DNA from: Saccharopolyspora gloriosae
GTDB taxonomy: Bacteria > Actinomycetota > Actinomycetes > Mycobacteriales > Pseudonocardiaceae
Reading direction: 5' to 3'
DNA length: 64,000 nt
Assembly (NCBI RefSeq): GCF_014203325.1
Contig: NZ_JACHIV010000001.1
Location: forward strand, 4,899,501-4,963,500
The notes below the pieces were generated by a model. The model was not told where the DNA came from, ran no database searches, and was given only the letters and a program-made list of their open reading frames with translations. The position numbers and the translations under genes were made by a program. Shown here piece by piece: positions 1-10,203 of this stretch. Within the stretch, counting starts at the first letter, position 1, and each line of letters begins with the position of its first letter.

Positions 1-261
1 CAGGACCGAATTCGACCTGATCGCGAATGCGAGGCTCCTTTCGGAGCAATCCGCTCACGTCCTAGGAGGACTCGCGGCCGGCGAATGCGCTCACCTCGGC
101 CGAATCCCCTTCGTACACCCGATATCAAGGCCACTGAGCAGGGAGAATGCTTCTTCCACAGGCCCTCGGCGACCTCCTTCCGGCGACGATTCCGCTCGTG
201 GACGAGCCATTCGGCGCGCCGGGTCCCGCAGTGCGAAGAACGCCCCCCAGCCGGGCGTCGA

Positions 262-1074
262 TCAACCTCGCACCGAAGCGACGAGCGCGTCGAGATGCAT
301 TCTGATCGTCCGCGCATCGGCCGGGGTGAGCGAATACATCCGCTCCCCCGTGGCGCCCCGCTCGTGGTGGTCGAGGTAGCGCCCGTCGGGCTCGGCGTTG
401 TCGAACCAGCGCGCCACCGCGGAGCGCCGCTGCCGCCCGCCCGGTTCCCGCGCAGAGGCGGCGAACTGCCCTGCCCGCACGTGGGTGTCCGCGCCGATGC
501 CGCGGTACAGCTCGACGAGCCGATCACCGCTGCCGCGCACCGGAGACATCTGCCGCAGGAACCCGCCCGGCGCCGGTTCCGCGTCCTCCCGCAACGAGCT
601 CTCCGGCACCTGCACCCGGCCCCGGTTGCCGGGCGGGGCCGACGGCAGGGTCGCCAGCAGCACCTCCGGCAGCGAGACCTTCTCGTGCACCTCCACGGTC
701 AACGCGCCGCCGAACCGGCCGCCCTCGTCCGGGGACTGCACGCCGAGCACCACCCGGCCGCCGTCGGTCAGCGCGGCGACGGTGCGCCACGCCGCGTCGG
801 CGCCGAACTCGGGGAACCACAGGGAATCGACCCACAGGTACGGCTTGGTGAGCACCCGCAGCGCTCGCGCGAGCTCCGCCGGGACGTCGTCGTCGACCAG
901 GATTCCCAGGTCCCGCAAGGTGCCCGCCTCCCGCCGGGCGACCTCGCCCAGCTGCCGCCGGGTCCGCCCGTAGGCGGGACCTTCCAACGGCAACGTGAGG
1001 TCGTCCAACCCCAGGTAGCTGCGCACCAGGTACAGGTGCAGCGGGTGCAGCCGCCATCGCACGATCAAGCTCAT
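262..1074 (-). CDS. EspG-family ESX secretion-associated protein
   Basis: A protein of 270 residues that looks like an EspG chaperone. EspG proteins bind PE/PPE-type substrates of type VII (ESX) secretion in the cytosol and keep them soluble. Support is the overall EspG-like pattern (LGLDDLTLPLEGPAY near the N-terminus, a central VVLGVQSPDEGGRFGGALTV strand region) and the position directly downstream of a PPE-like gene. The start is the ATG encoding MSLIVRWR; the reading frame stays open further upstream, but that part antisenses the PPE-like gene and looks non-coding. It is the last gene of a four-gene minus-strand cassette. No ESX core genes (eccB, eccC, eccD, mycP) are in view, so the secretion machine must be encoded elsewhere. 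Confidence 0.75.
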   Translation of the reverse strand: MSLIVRWRLHPLHLYLVRSYLGLDDLTLPLEGPAYGRTRRQLGEVARREAGTLRDLGILVDDDVPAELARALRVLTKPYLWVDSLWFPEFGADAAWRTVAALTDGGRVVLGVQSPDEGGRFGGALTVEVHEKVSLPEVLLATLPSAPPGNRGRVQVPESSLREDAEPAPGGFLRQMSPVRGSGDRLVELYRGIGADTHVRAGQFAASAREPGGRQRRSAVARWFDNAEPDGRYLDHHERGATGERMYSLTPADARTIRMHLDALVASVRG

Positions 1075-1120
1075 CGCTCCCCCTCGACCGGTGATCCCCC
1101 CACCGGTGTCCGAACCGGAT

Positions 1121-2554
1121 TCACTCGCCGAACACGGGCGGAGCGGTGTTCGGCATGCCGTCCATCCAGACGTCGTCCTGCTCCTGGAGCCAGCCGGGGC
1201 GTTCGTGCTCGTAGTCCTCGCCGCCCTGCCCGCCGCGGCCGGCACCGCCCATGCCGCCGCCCATGGCGCCGCGCGCCCCACCGGCACCTCCCGCGGCGCC
1301 TCCGATGCCCGCCGCGCGGGGTCCGGCGCCGACGTTCGGCGTGCCGACTCCGGCCCGGCCGCCCGGCCCCGGCGGATTCGTCGTGCTCGTGCCGGTCTTG
1401 CCGCTCCCGATACCGCCGCCCGGCCCGCCTCTGCCGGTGCCGCCGCCGGTCGCCGGTCCACCGGCACGACCCCCGCCGCCTCCTCCGTGCAGCGGTGGCG
1501 CCACGGCCCCCGGCGGGAACTGCGAGTGGCCCGGGGGGCGCGGCGGGGTGCGGTCCTGCGGCGCTTCGGGTCGGTCCGGCACCCACGAAGGATCGGTCTT
1601 GGCGGGACCGTCCGGCCTCGGACGGCCGTTCTCGTCGGGATACGGCATCGGCTGGACCTTCCGGTCACCGCCGCCCCGTTCGTTCCCGCCGCGGTCGTTC
1701 CCGCCCTGGTCGCCGCGGCGGTCGGATCCTCCGGTCCCGCCGTTGCGGTCCTCCCGCGGATCCACGGGAGGCGGCGGCGGTTCCACGGGAGGTGGTTCGC
1801 TCGGCGGAGGCGGCGGCAGCGGGGCGCCGTCCAAGCCCGGATAGGCCGGGACCGTGGCGTCGACGTCCTCGTAGGTCGGGGTCAGCACCCGCTGCATGGT
1901 CTCCTGAGCGGCGCGCTCGGCCTCCTGCCGTTCCCGCATCTGGGCCAGTGCGTCCACGCCGCCACCGACGAGCCCGCCGGGGATGCTCGAGGCGATGGTG
2001 CGTCCGATGCTGAAGTCCTGCGGTTCCGGCACCATCGCCTTCGCCTGCCCGGCGGCCGAACCCGCTTCCTCGATCTTGTTCCCGGTGAGGTGGAACGCTT
2101 CCCCGCTGTCGGCCATCCACTTCACCAGCGGATCAGCCGAAGCCTTCGCCGCGTCCGCGGCGTCACCCTCCCAGCCACCGTCGATCGCGGCCTGCGCATC
2201 GCGCTGCAGATCCGGGCCTAGTTCTTTGAGCACGGCGCCGATCTCCCGCCATGCGCGGGCGATTTCCCGCGCCTGCGCCTGGTCGATCGACCGCTCGTTG
2301 ATCTCGTACAACTCGGCGTGGCCGTAGGACTGCCAGTTCTCCTGCTCTGTGATCGACGGCGGATCGAACTCCCCACCGGTGTGCAACCGCTCGTTCTGCT
2401 CCGCCAGGGCGTTCCGCCGCCGTTCACCTGCCCGCGTGGCGTCCTGCGCGCGTTCGCTCTGCTCCCGCTGCGCGTTCGTGTCGTAACCCAGCCAGTGCGC
2501 ACCAGCGTCGTGGACGGCGTCCCCGACCGCACCCGCCCACTCTCCGAACCCCAT
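1121..2554 (-). CDS. PPE-like ESX substrate with Pro/Gly-rich tail
   Basis: A 477-residue protein with a helical N-terminal half (about residues 1-200) containing a WxG-type turn (GGWEGDAADAA), as in PPE/WXG100 proteins. This is followed by a proline run (about residues 245-270) and a long low-complexity Gly/Arg/Pro region. The C-terminus ends in a conserved-looking RPGWLQEQDDVW...APPVFGE segment, of a kind I know from Pseudonocardiales PPE-like proteins. A purine-rich GGGGGGA lies 5' of the ATG. The neighbouring espG and DUF3558 lipoprotein genes point to export through an ESX system. Family assignment is by pattern and context; the exact function is unknown. Confidence 0.7.
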   Translation of the reverse strand: MGFGEWAGAVGDAVHDAGAHWLGYDTNAQREQSERAQDATRAGERRRNALAEQNERLHTGGEFDPPSITEQENWQSYGHAELYEINERSIDQAQAREIARAWREIGAVLKELGPDLQRDAQAAIDGGWEGDAADAAKASADPLVKWMADSGEAFHLTGNKIEEAGSAAGQAKAMVPEPQDFSIGRTIASSIPGGLVGGGVDALAQMRERQEAERAAQETMQRVLTPTYEDVDATVPAYPGLDGAPLPPPPPSEPPPVEPPPPPVDPREDRNGGTGGSDRRGDQGGNDRGGNERGGGDRKVQPMPYPDENGRPRPDGPAKTDPSWVPDRPEAPQDRTPPRPPGHSQFPPGAVAPPLHGGGGGGRAGGPATGGGTGRGGPGGGIGSGKTGTSTTNPPGPGGRAGVGTPNVGAGPRAAGIGGAAGGAGGARGAMGGGMGGAGRGGQGGEDYEHERPGWLQEQDDVWMDGMPNTAPPVFGE

Positions 2555-2605
2555 GCTCGTCCCCCCAGTTCGACATCGCCCCGCCTCACCCGAATCGGCC
2601 GATGA

Positions 2606-3133
2606 TCAGTGCGGCATCCTCGGCGCGATCAACTCGGCGAGCCGCCAGGACTCGGCGCACTCGTCCCGTCCCTCGTCGTTGAGCTCCCCCGCCGTCACGA
2701 TGATCACGCCACCCCCGGCGTCGAACATCGTGGAGCAGATCCGGCTCTTGGTCGCACTCGCATCGATCGTGTTTGCCGCAGGCCGCCCTTGGAGCTCACG
2801 GCGGTCGAACTTGGCCCAGTTATCCTGCGCCCCGTACTTCGCCACAGACATCCGCTGGTTCTTGAAGAAGCTGTACCCGAACGGATCGCCGTCGAAGTCG
2901 CATCCCGGCTCGGACGTGATGCCGTTGTTCGGGTGGCCGGGAACCCAGGCTCCGCGCTCGGTCAGTTCGTCGGCGGTGAGCAGGGCGCAGGGATCGACCG
3001 GAGAAAGCCCCGTCGCGGGTCTCGGCCGAGCTTGGTCCGGTTCGTCAGCCTCGGAATTCAGCGCACAGCCAGAACTCGCCAGCAGCACGCACACCCCCAA
3101 CACCGGTACCGCTGCGCGGGCCCGAAGGCTCAT
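2606..3133 (-). CDS. DUF3558-type lipoprotein
   Basis: A 175-residue lipoprotein. The N-terminus is a short basic segment and a hydrophobic core ending in the lipobox LASSGC (lipidated Cys at residue 23). The mature part carries the DUF3558 pattern of a DPCALLT..EL motif and several Cys (PGCDF, SRICST, RDECAES). It should be anchored on the outer face of the plasma membrane. The start codon overlaps the stop of the upstream small gene by 4 nt (ATGA), so the two are translationally coupled. DUF3558 lipoproteins often accompany ESX cassettes in Pseudonocardiales; their biochemical role is not established. Confidence 0.8.
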   Translation of the reverse strand: MSLRARAAVPVLGVCVLLASSGCALNSEADEPDQARPRPATGLSPVDPCALLTADELTERGAWVPGHPNNGITSEPGCDFDGDPFGYSFFKNQRMSVAKYGAQDNWAKFDRRELQGRPAANTIDASATKSRICSTMFDAGGGVIIVTAGELNDEGRDECAESWRLAELIAPRMPH

Positions 3134-3561
3134 CGCTGCTCCCCTCGGCTCAAATCCTCCGCGATCGATTCGTCCATGGATGAATAGTCTTTTTCCGCCT
3201 GACGGAACAGCTCAGCCCTCTTGCCAAGTTCATCCCCAAGCTTCGTGATCAAGTCAGCGGCACCGACACCAGGATCCACCGCCTTATGCTCAAACTTCCG
3301 GGATAACTGAACGGCCGAGGAGTACTCACCTAGCCCCTGAACACGCCCCAGCCGCTCAGCATCTCTCCGAACTCGAGCCAACCGCATTTGCGCCTTCTCG
3401 TACGCGGCCGCCGCCTTCGCCGCCGCATCGGGCTCGAACTTGAGCTGCCCGGAGGCGACCTTCCCGCGCACTTCGTCGGTCTGCGCGGAGATTCCACTCA
3501 GCTGCGCGGAGATGTTCCCCCAGCCGCCACCGGGGCTCGCCGCCCCCTGTTCGCCCGCCAC
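3130..3561 (-). CDS. small helical WXG100-like protein of the ESX cassette
   Basis: A 143-residue, probably all-helical protein. It opens with a Gly-rich stretch (GGGWGNISAQLSGIS) and contains heptad-like helices (KAAAAYEKAQMRLARVRRDAERLG), as expected for a WXG/ESAT-6-like partner. I chose the GTG at 3561 because AGGAG sits five to six bases upstream; an in-frame ATG at 3600 and a longer frame to 3657 exist but have no ribosome site. It is the first gene of the ESX cassette and overlaps the lipoprotein gene by 4 nt. I do not recognise a precise family. Confidence 0.6.
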   Translation of the reverse strand: MAGEQGAASPGGGWGNISAQLSGISAQTDEVRGKVASGQLKFEPDAAAKAAAAYEKAQMRLARVRRDAERLGRVQGLGEYSSAVQLSRKFEHKAVDPGVGAADLITKLGDELGKRAELFRQAEKDYSSMDESIAEDLSRGEQR

Positions 3562-3827
3562 AACGTCTCCTCGTGCCGCCCCCGTGGACACGACGAACAT
3601 TATCGAATGACTGAATGCGAATGCCCGAATTTCGCACGATACGTCGATCAGATACACCCGTTGGACGTATGCACAATGGGAACGTCGGCCGATTCAACAC
3701 CCGATGAGACGTACGATATTTCCGGTCGGCATATGCCGAATCGGATCAATCCGCGAACACCACGTCATCGGCGCGATGTGGAACTAACGCTAATCCCGCA
3801 CTCGCGCGCATTCCACTCGCGAGACCG

Positions 3828-4571
3828 TCACGCCACGGTCGGCAGGTCCGGGCTGGTGACGTCGTAGACCTGGCCCTCGCGGGTGAGCAGCGGGATCAGG
3901 ATCGCCGCTTTCCGGGCCGAGTCGCCGCTCTCGCCCCAGTGCACCTGCCGGCCTCCCGTCAACCCCAGGTACAGGTTGTGCGGCCGATCGGCGCGAACCT
4001 CGGTCACCTGGGACCGCAGCTGCGGCGGCAGCGCCGTGAGCACGATCATCGCCACCCGGACGCCTTCGGCCCGGTCATCGCCCAGCCGCAGCTGCGCGAG
4101 CCCGGCGGGCGGGCGCGGCACCGTGCGGAACGGCACCCCGGCCGCGTCGATCAACCGCACCCCGCTGTCGCCCGGCCCGTCGGCGGGCAGGTAGGCGACG
4201 GCGGTGCGCTCGGTGATCTCCAGCCGCACCGTCGACGGCCAGTCCAGGTGCACCTCGGAACCCGCGATCTCCGGGACCTCGCCCAGCCGCGAGCGGATGC
4301 CGTCGGAGTCGACCTGCAGCATCGGGTTGCCGAGTTCGATCCCGGCGGAGTCGAGCACCGCCTGTTCGGGAACCGCCGCGGCGCCCTCGACCCGCACCGA
4401 CCGCACCCCGAGGATCGGGGTGAAGTACAGCAGGACGACCACGCCGGTGATCACCGACATCAGCACCGGCAGCAACCACCGGCGGTCGGGGCGGGACGCG
4501 CCGCCGCGCACCGGACGGCCGCGAGTGCTGCGCACTCCCGGCCGCCGCGATGCCCGCCCCGACGCGTTCAC
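3828..4571 (-). CDS. ftsQ: Cell division protein FtsQ
   Basis: A bitopic divisome protein of 247 residues. It has a basic cytoplasmic N-terminus (about residues 1-30), one membrane span (WLLPVLMSVITGVVVLLYF), a POTRA domain starting at GVRSVRVEGAAAV, and the FtsQ/DivIB domain with the LEITERTAVAYL motif. In the divisome FtsQ bridges early cytoplasmic and late periplasmic proteins. The start is a GTG whose GTGA overlaps the murC stop by 4 nt. In most actinobacteria ftsZ follows ftsQ; here a 227-bp gap leads to an ESX cassette instead. Confidence 0.9.
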   Translation of the reverse strand: MNASGRASRRPGVRSTRGRPVRGGASRPDRRWLLPVLMSVITGVVVLLYFTPILGVRSVRVEGAAAVPEQAVLDSAGIELGNPMLQVDSDGIRSRLGEVPEIAGSEVHLDWPSTVRLEITERTAVAYLPADGPGDSGVRLIDAAGVPFRTVPRPPAGLAQLRLGDDRAEGVRVAMIVLTALPPQLRSQVTEVRADRPHNLYLGLTGGRQVHWGESGDSARKAAILIPLLTREGQVYDVTSPDLPTVA

Positions 4572-6034
4572 CCCGTGGCTCCGTCGGTGCCCGCGGCCCG
4601 TTCCAGCTCGACCAGGATCTCCGGGCCGAGCATCGTCACGTCGCCCGCGCCCATGGTGAGCACCAGGTCGCCCGGCGCGGCCAGGCCCGCGACCAGCGGC
4701 GCCGCGTCCGTCAGCGACGGTTCGAAGTGCACCCGCCGCGGTGCGCCCGGGATCGCGTCGGCGATGAGCGCGCCGGTGACGCCGGGCTCGGGGTCTTCCC
4801 GCGCGCCGTAGACGTCGAGCACCACGACTTCGTCGGCGAGTCCCAGCGCGGTGGCGAACTCGGTGGCGAAGGTGGCGGTGCGGGAGAACAGGTGGGGCTG
4901 GAACACGACGATCAGCCTGCCGTCGCCGACGACGGGCCGGGCGGCGCGCAGCTGCGCGTCGACCTCGGTCGGGTGGTGGGCGTAGTCGTCGTAGACCTGC
5001 ACCCCACCGGCCTGGCCCTTGAACTCGAAGCGGCGGCGCACGCCGCCGAACGCGGCGAGCCCGTCGAGCAGTTCTTCCAGCGGCGCCCCGAGTTCGAGCC
5101 CGGCCAGCAGCGCGGCGACGGCGTTGCCGGCCATGTGCTCGCCGGGCACGGAGACCTGCACGTCGACGCGCTGCGGTCCGTCCGGGCCGCCGAGTTCGAC
5201 GGCCGCGACACCGGCGCCGTGCTCGGGCCGGTAGTCGACGATGCGCGCGTCGCCCACGCCGTCCGCGTGCTGCCCGTAGCGGCGGACGCGCAACCCGGCC
5301 GCTTCGGCCTGCCCGGCCAGCCGCGCGGAGCCCGCGTCGTCGGTGTTGACGATGAGCACCCCGCCCGGCTCGATGCGGCGGACGAACTCGTCGAAGACCT
5401 CGGTGTAGGCCTCGGCGGTGCCGTGGTGGTCCAGGTGGTCGGGTTCGACGTTGGTCACCACGGCCACCGAGGGCGCGAACACCAGGAACGACCCGTCGCT
5501 CTCGTCGGCTTCGGCGACGAACACGCCGCCTTCGCCGTGGTGCGCGTTCGCCCCGGACTCGTTGAGGTCGCCGCCGATCGCGAACGACGGGTCGAGCCTG
5601 CAGTGCTGCAGCGCGACGGTGAGCATCGAGGTCGTGGACGTCTTGCCGTGCGTGCCGGCGACGCAGGCGACCCGGTGGTCGGCCATCAGCGCGGCGAGCG
5701 CTTCGGCGCGGCGCAGCACGGCCACCCCGCGGCGCTGGGCTTCGACGAGTTCCGGGTTGTCCGGCCGGATCGCGGTGGACACCACGATCGCCGTCGGGTC
5801 CTCGTCGAGCTGGTCGAGGTTCTCGCCGCGGTGCCCGAGCGCCACGTGCGCGCCTTGCGCGCGCAGCGCCAGCACGGTGCGGGAGTCGCGGGCGTCGGAA
5901 CCGGACACCTGCCGGTCGCGGGCCAGCAGGATGCGGGCGATGCCGCTCATGCCGGCGCCGCCGATGCCCACGAGGTGCACTCGGGACAGCAGGTCGTCGG
6001 TACCGCTGCGTTGCGCGGTCTGTGGTTCGGTCAC
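4568..6034 (-). CDS. murC: UDP-N-acetylmuramate--L-alanine ligase MurC
   Basis: A cytoplasmic Mur ligase of 488 residues that adds L-Ala to UDP-MurNAc using ATP. Visible signatures are the N-terminal Rossmann glycine motif ([15 protein letters not shown]), the ATP-binding loop [10 protein letters not shown], the EADESDGSF segment and the C-terminal-domain DDYAHHPTE motif typical of MurC. Length is normal for the family. It is coupled on both sides by 4-nt overlaps, with murG upstream and ftsQ downstream. Confidence 0.95.
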   Translation of the reverse strand: MTEPQTAQRSGTDDLLSRVHLVGIGGAGMSGIARILLARDRQVSGSDARDSRTVLALRAQGAHVALGHRGENLDQLDEDPTAIVVSTAIRPDNPELVEAQRRGVAVLRRAEALAALMADHRVACVAGTHGKTSTTSMLTVALQHCRLDPSFAIGGDLNESGANAHHGEGGVFVAEADESDGSFLVFAPSVAVVTNVEPDHLDHHGTAEAYTEVFDEFVRRIEPGGVLIVNTDDAGSARLAGQAEAAGLRVRRYGQHADGVGDARIVDYRPEHGAGVAAVELGGPDGPQRVDVQVSVPGEHMAGNAVAALLAGLELGAPLEELLDGLAAFGGVRRRFEFKGQAGGVQVYDDYAHHPTEVDAQLRAARPVVGDGRLIVVFQPHLFSRTATFATEFATALGLADEVVVLDVYGAREDPEPGVTGALIADAIPGAPRRVHFEPSLTDAAPLVAGLAAPGDLVLTMGAGDVTMLGPEILVELERAAGTDGATG

Positions 6035-7152
6035 TGGCCGGCCACCTCCAGCACGATTCGTGCGAGCACCTGGTCGGCTTCGCGATGTCCGGTGCCCAGC
6101 GTGGCACGACTCATCATCTGCAGCCGCTGCGGGTCGCGGCCCAGCGGCAGGATCTCGTTGATGACCTTGTCCGGGGTCATGTCCTCATCGGACACGAGCA
6201 GCGCGCCGCCGGCGGAGACGACGGGCTGCGCGTTGAGCGCCTGCTCCCCGTTGCCGTGCGGCAGCGGCACGAACACCGCGGGCAGGCCGACCGCGGAGAC
6301 CTCGGCGACGGTCATCGCCCCGGAGCGGCACACCACGAGGTCCGCCGCCGCGTAGGCGAGGTCCATCCGCTCCAGGTACGGCACGGCGTTGTAGATCGGC
6401 GCACCCGGCACCTGCTGCACGGCGAGGGTGTTCTTCGGGCCGTGCGCGTGCAGCACTCCGATGCCCGCCCGGCCGAGCGCCTGCGCGGCACCGGAGAACG
6501 CGGTGTTCAGCGTCTGCGCGCCCTGCGAGCCGCCGAACACGAGGATCGTCGGCGCGTGCGGGTGCAGCCCGAAGAACTGCCGGGCCTGCATGCGCAGCGC
6601 CGCGCGGTCGAGGCCGGTGATGGATTCCCGCAGCGGGATGCCGATGGGCCGGGCCCCGGCGAGTCCGCTGTCGGGGGTGGCGGCCAAGATCCGCTCGGCG
6701 AACCGGGCGCCGACCTTGTTCGCCATGCCCGCTCGGGCGTTGGCCTCGTGCACGACGATCGGTGTCTTGCCGCGCGCCGCCAGGTAGGCGGGGAGCGATA
6801 CGTAGCCGCCGAATCCGACGACGACGTCGGCTTCGACGCGTTCCAGCACGTCCTTCGTCTTGCGCACCGAGTCCCACACCTTGCCCGGCATCTTCAGGAG
6901 TTCGGCGCTGGGTTTGCGCGGCATCGGCACCGGCGGCACCAGTTCCAGCGGGTAGCCGCGAGCGGGCACCAGCCGGTTCTCCAGGCCGCGCTCGGTGCCG
7001 AGCGCGGTGATGCGCGCGTCGGGCCGCAGCCTGCGCACGGCGTCGGCCAGGGCGAGGGCCGGCTCGATGTGTCCGGCGGTGCCGCCGCCTGCGACGACGA
7101 CCGACAGGCCGCGCCGGGCGGGGTATCCGGGGGCCGGTTGCTGCCCGCTCAA
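6031..7152 (-). CDS. murG: UDP-GlcNAc transferase MurG (lipid II synthesis)
   Basis: A peripheral membrane GT-B glycosyltransferase of 373 residues that converts lipid I to lipid II. It shows the N-terminal [13 protein letters not shown] motif, the [15 protein letters not shown] segment, the [11 protein letters not shown] motif at the start of the second domain, and the sugar-nucleotide site [15 protein letters not shown]. The start is a TTG: AGGAGG lies about six bases upstream and the TTGA overlaps the ftsW stop by 4 nt. The frame remains open further upstream but there it only shadows ftsW. Confidence 0.93.
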   Translation of the reverse strand: MSGQQPAPGYPARRGLSVVVAGGGTAGHIEPALALADAVRRLRPDARITALGTERGLENRLVPARGYPLELVPPVPMPRKPSAELLKMPGKVWDSVRKTKDVLERVEADVVVGFGGYVSLPAYLAARGKTPIVVHEANARAGMANKVGARFAERILAATPDSGLAGARPIGIPLRESITGLDRAALRMQARQFFGLHPHAPTILVFGGSQGAQTLNTAFSGAAQALGRAGIGVLHAHGPKNTLAVQQVPGAPIYNAVPYLERMDLAYAAADLVVCRSGAMTVAEVSAVGLPAVFVPLPHGNGEQALNAQPVVSAGGALLVSDEDMTPDKVINEILPLGRDPQRLQMMSRATLGTGHREADQVLARIVLEVAGQ

Positions 7153-8573
7153 CGGTGTCCTCCTCGTGTCTGTGCCCGGGATCCGGTCTTGCCGCGGGCC
7201 GCGGTGCGGTTCCGCGCGTCCGGTGATCCCCGGCGGGTCGGCTGTGCCCCTGCGCTGCGCGCACCAGGGCGAGTCGAGGGTGCGGTGCGCGCCGCGCGGC
7301 GTTTCGCCGGCGGGCGGTAGGGCTCGGGTGTGGACAGCCGCAGCAGTTTCCCGACGCGGCCCGGTCCGAGGGACCGTAGCGCGGCGATCGCTTCGGGTTC
7401 GTGCCGGGCGAAGTTCGCCAGCAGCCCGAACACCAGCATGCTGGTCACCACCGACGAGCCGCCGGAGGAGATCAGCGGCAGCGGCAGCCCGGTGATCGGC
7501 AGCAGGCCCACCACGTAGCCCACGTTGATCGCGGCCTGCCCGACGAGCCAGGCGGTGAGGGTGGCGGCGACGAGCCGGATCCACGGGTCGGTGTTGCGGG
7601 CGGCGATGCGCATGCCGACGTAGGCGGTGGTGCCGAACAGGATCAGCACGACGGTGCAGCCGACGAACCCGAGTTCTTCGCCGATCACGGCGAAGATGAA
7701 GTCGTTGTGCGCGTTGGGCAGGTACTGCCACTTGGACCAGCCTTGGCCGAGGCCGCGGCCGAACAGCCCGCCGTCGGCGAGCGCGAACAGCGCCTGCCGC
7801 GCGTGGTAGCCGCGCCCGGTGGGGTCGGAGGCGGGGTCCAGGAAGGTGGTGATCCGGTCCATCCGGTATTGCGCGACCATCGCGAGCACGACGGCGGCGG
7901 TGATGGCGCCGAGCACGGACACGCCGAACAGCCGCAGCGGTGCGCCCGCGAACCACATCAGGGCGAGCAGCACGATGAACAGCGTGATCGTGGAGCCGAG
8001 GTCGGGCTGGAGCATGACCAGCGCGAACATCATCATCGCGGCGGGCACCACGGGCACCAGCAGGTGCCGGTACTGCGCGAGCAGCCCGCGCTTGGTCACC
8101 AGCACGTGCGCGCCCCAGAGAGCGAAGGCGATCTTGGCGAATTCGACGGGCTGGAAGGAGACGCCGCCGAGCACGAACCAGCTCTGCGCGCCGTTGCGTT
8201 CGGTGCCCAGCGGGGTGAGCACGAGCAGCAGCATCAGCAGGCAGCCGCCGAACACGGTCAGGCTGTGCTTGCGCATCTGCCGCACCGGCAGCCGCAGCGC
8301 GCCGTAGAACAGCAGCAGTCCGGCGGCGCAGTAGATGACCTGGCGGATGAAGATGTCGTAGGACGATCCGGCGCTGGTGAACGAGTCCACGCTGGACGCG
8401 GACAGCACCATCACCAGGCCGAACACGGTGAGCAGCCCGAACACGGCCAGCAGCAGGTGGAACGAGGCAAGCGGCCGGGTGAGCCACGCGGTCAACGGCG
8501 TGGTGATCGCGGCGATGCCGGTGGGGCGGCTGCTGCGGCGCGGGCGGCGCGCGGTGGCGGTGGAGGTGGCCAC
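7149..8573 (-). CDS. ftsW: Lipid II polymerase FtsW (SEDS family)
   Basis: A polytopic SEDS peptidoglycan glycosyltransferase of 474 residues that works with FtsI at the septum. About ten hydrophobic spans are visible. Family motifs are [31 protein letters not shown], the extracellular [19 protein letters not shown] loop and [12 protein letters not shown]. The C-terminal tail of about 75 residues is Arg/Pro/Ala-rich and cytoplasmic, a common actinobacterial extension. It sits 4 bp after murD and overlaps the murG start. Confidence 0.95.
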   Translation of the reverse strand: MATSTATARRPRRSSRPTGIAAITTPLTAWLTRPLASFHLLLAVFGLLTVFGLVMVLSASSVDSFTSAGSSYDIFIRQVIYCAAGLLLFYGALRLPVRQMRKHSLTVFGGCLLMLLLVLTPLGTERNGAQSWFVLGGVSFQPVEFAKIAFALWGAHVLVTKRGLLAQYRHLLVPVVPAAMMMFALVMLQPDLGSTITLFIVLLALMWFAGAPLRLFGVSVLGAITAAVVLAMVAQYRMDRITTFLDPASDPTGRGYHARQALFALADGGLFGRGLGQGWSKWQYLPNAHNDFIFAVIGEELGFVGCTVVLILFGTTAYVGMRIAARNTDPWIRLVAATLTAWLVGQAAINVGYVVGLLPITGLPLPLISSGGSSVVTSMLVFGLLANFARHEPEAIAALRSLGPGRVGKLLRLSTPEPYRPPAKRRAARTAPSTRPGARSAGAQPTRRGSPDARNRTAARGKTGSRAQTRGGHR

Positions 8574-8577
8574 GGCG

Positions 8578-9963
8578 TCACCCGTCGGAGGGGGCGATCG
8601 TGGCGGGCAGCGCCCGCACGGCGTCGGCGAAGGCCCGGCCCCGGTGCGCGTAGTCGGTGAACATGTCCATCGAAGCGGCGGCGGGGGCGAGCAGCACCGC
8701 CGTGCCGGGGTCGGCGAACGCGGCGGCCTTGGTCACGGCCTGGGACATGCCCTCATCGTCTCCCGACGCGACCTGCTCCACGGGCACGTGCGGGGCGTGT
8801 CGGGCGAGTGCTTCGGCGAATGCGGCGCGGTCGCGGCCGATGAGCACCACGGCGGCGAGCCGGTCGGCGTTGCGGGCGACGAGTTCGTCGACTTCGGCGC
8901 CTTTGAGCAGTCCGCCCGCGATCCACACGACGCGGTCGTGCGCGCGCAGCGCGGCGTCGGCGGCGTGCGGGTTGGTGGCCTTGGAGTCGTCGACGTAGGT
9001 CACTCCGGCGATGTCGGCGACCGTCGCGGAGCGGTGCGCGCCGGGTTCGAATTCGCGGAGTCCGCGCTTGACGGCGTCGGCGGGCACGCCGTAGGCGCGG
9101 GCGAGCGCGGCGGCGGCGAGCGCGTTGGCCAGGTTGTGCGGGCCGCCGGGGCGCACGTCGGCGACGTCGGCGAGGACTTCGCGGTCGCCGAAGGCGCGGT
9201 CGACGAGCGCGGCGCCGGAGATGCCGAGCTGGTCCGGTCCCGGCTCGCCGAGGGTGAACGACACGGGCCTGCCCGCTCCGGTGGACAGGCGGGTGGACCA
9301 GTCGTCGTCGGCGTTGTGCACGGCGACGACGTTGCCCGCGTACACCTTGGCCTTCGCCGCGCCGTAGGCGTCGAGGGTGCCGTGCCAGTCGAGGTGGTCG
9401 TCGGCGAGGTTGAGCACTGCTCCGGCGTGCGCGGCCAGCGACCGGGACCAGTGCAGCTGGAAGCTGGACAGTTCCACCGCCAGCACCCGGTGCCCGGCGC
9501 GCACCGCGTCGACGACCGGGAGCCCGACGTTGCCGCAGGCGACGACGTCGAGCCCGGCGGCGCGCAGGATGGCTTCGAGCATGGTGACGGTGGTGGTCTT
9601 GCCGTTGGTGCCGGTGACGGCGAGCCAGTCGGCGGGTTCCGGGCGCTGCCGGTCGAGCCACCAGGCGAGTTCGACTTCGCCGAGGATCTCGATCCCGGCG
9701 TTCTCGGCGGCGGCCAGCAGCGGCGCGGTGGGCCGCCAGCCGGGGCTGGTGACCAGCAGCTCGGTCCCGTCGGGCGGTTCGAGCAGTCCGGGCACGAGGT
9801 GACCTCCGCCGTCGCGCACGGTGTCGAGCGCGGCCAGCCGCTCTTCGGACGCGTCGGTGACGGTGACCTCGGCACCGGCGGCCAGCAACGCCTCCGCCGC
9901 CGAGCGCCCGGACACCCCGGCCCCCGCGACGAGCACCCGCCGCCCCCGCAACGTTCGCGCCAC
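8578..9963 (-). CDS. murD: UDP-MurNAc-L-Ala--D-glutamate ligase MurD
   Basis: A 461-residue Mur ligase that adds D-Glu to UDP-MurNAc-L-Ala. Signatures are the N-terminal VLVAGAGVSGRSAAEAL nucleotide fold, the ATP loop VTGTNGKTTTV, LNLADDHLDWHGT, and the C-terminal VDDSKATNPHA motif characteristic of MurD. Unlike its neighbours it does not overlap the upstream gene. A 276-bp gap with a hairpin element separates it from mraY, so it may have its own promoter or reduced read-through. Confidence 0.94.
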   Translation of the reverse strand: MARTLRGRRVLVAGAGVSGRSAAEALLAAGAEVTVTDASEERLAALDTVRDGGGHLVPGLLEPPDGTELLVTSPGWRPTAPLLAAAENAGIEILGEVELAWWLDRQRPEPADWLAVTGTNGKTTTVTMLEAILRAAGLDVVACGNVGLPVVDAVRAGHRVLAVELSSFQLHWSRSLAAHAGAVLNLADDHLDWHGTLDAYGAAKAKVYAGNVVAVHNADDDWSTRLSTGAGRPVSFTLGEPGPDQLGISGAALVDRAFGDREVLADVADVRPGGPHNLANALAAAALARAYGVPADAVKRGLREFEPGAHRSATVADIAGVTYVDDSKATNPHAADAALRAHDRVVWIAGGLLKGAEVDELVARNADRLAAVVLIGRDRAAFAEALARHAPHVPVEQVASGDDEGMSQAVTKAAAFADPGTAVLLAPAAASMDMFTDYAHRGRAFADAVRALPATIAPSDG

Positions 9964-10040
9964 CGCACTCTCCGTTCCTGCTCGACGACCCGCTCACCCA
10001 CCGGGTCGTGGAATCCTTACCGAAGATCTTTTGATCATTG

Positions 10041-10203
10041 TCCTGTCAGCGGCGAAGCCGCTGAGCAGTGACCACCCTGGCAGGTCGACCACCGGCGGGT
10101 TCTCAGCGGTCTTCTCGCGAGGACGGCTTTTTCCCTCGTGGCGGAGCCACTTGGGAAAAAGACCCCGCAGCGAGAAGACCGCTGAGGTTCCGCTACCCGA
10201 CCC
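10041..10203 (+). repeat. Nested-hairpin dispersed element, copy 1
   Basis: First of five related intergenic elements. A small hairpin at 10046-10064 (8-bp stem, GAA loop) is followed by a linker ending CCACCGGCGGGTTCT and an 85-nt nested hairpin at 10102-10186. The outer 17-bp stem is CTCAGCGGTCTTCTCGC at 10102-10118 paired perfectly with 10170-10186. Inside it, CTTTTTCCC (10127-10135) pairs with GGGAAAAAG (10153-10161), and GTGGC/GCCAC closes a GGA loop. A conserved tail GGTTCCGCTACCCGACC follows. It lies between mraY and murD, both on the minus strand. Confidence 0.85.

Noticed and set aside
85-2013. 642-codon plus-strand frame across the ESX cassette
   Set aside because: Arg/Pro-rich shadow of the minus-strand EspG and PPE-like genes, with no ribosome site or domain.
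10041-10203. Hairpin element considered as a MITE or insertion sequence remnant
   Set aside because: No flanking target duplication or transposase remnant was visible, and compensatory stem changes argue for a selected fold. A mobile origin cannot be fully excluded.
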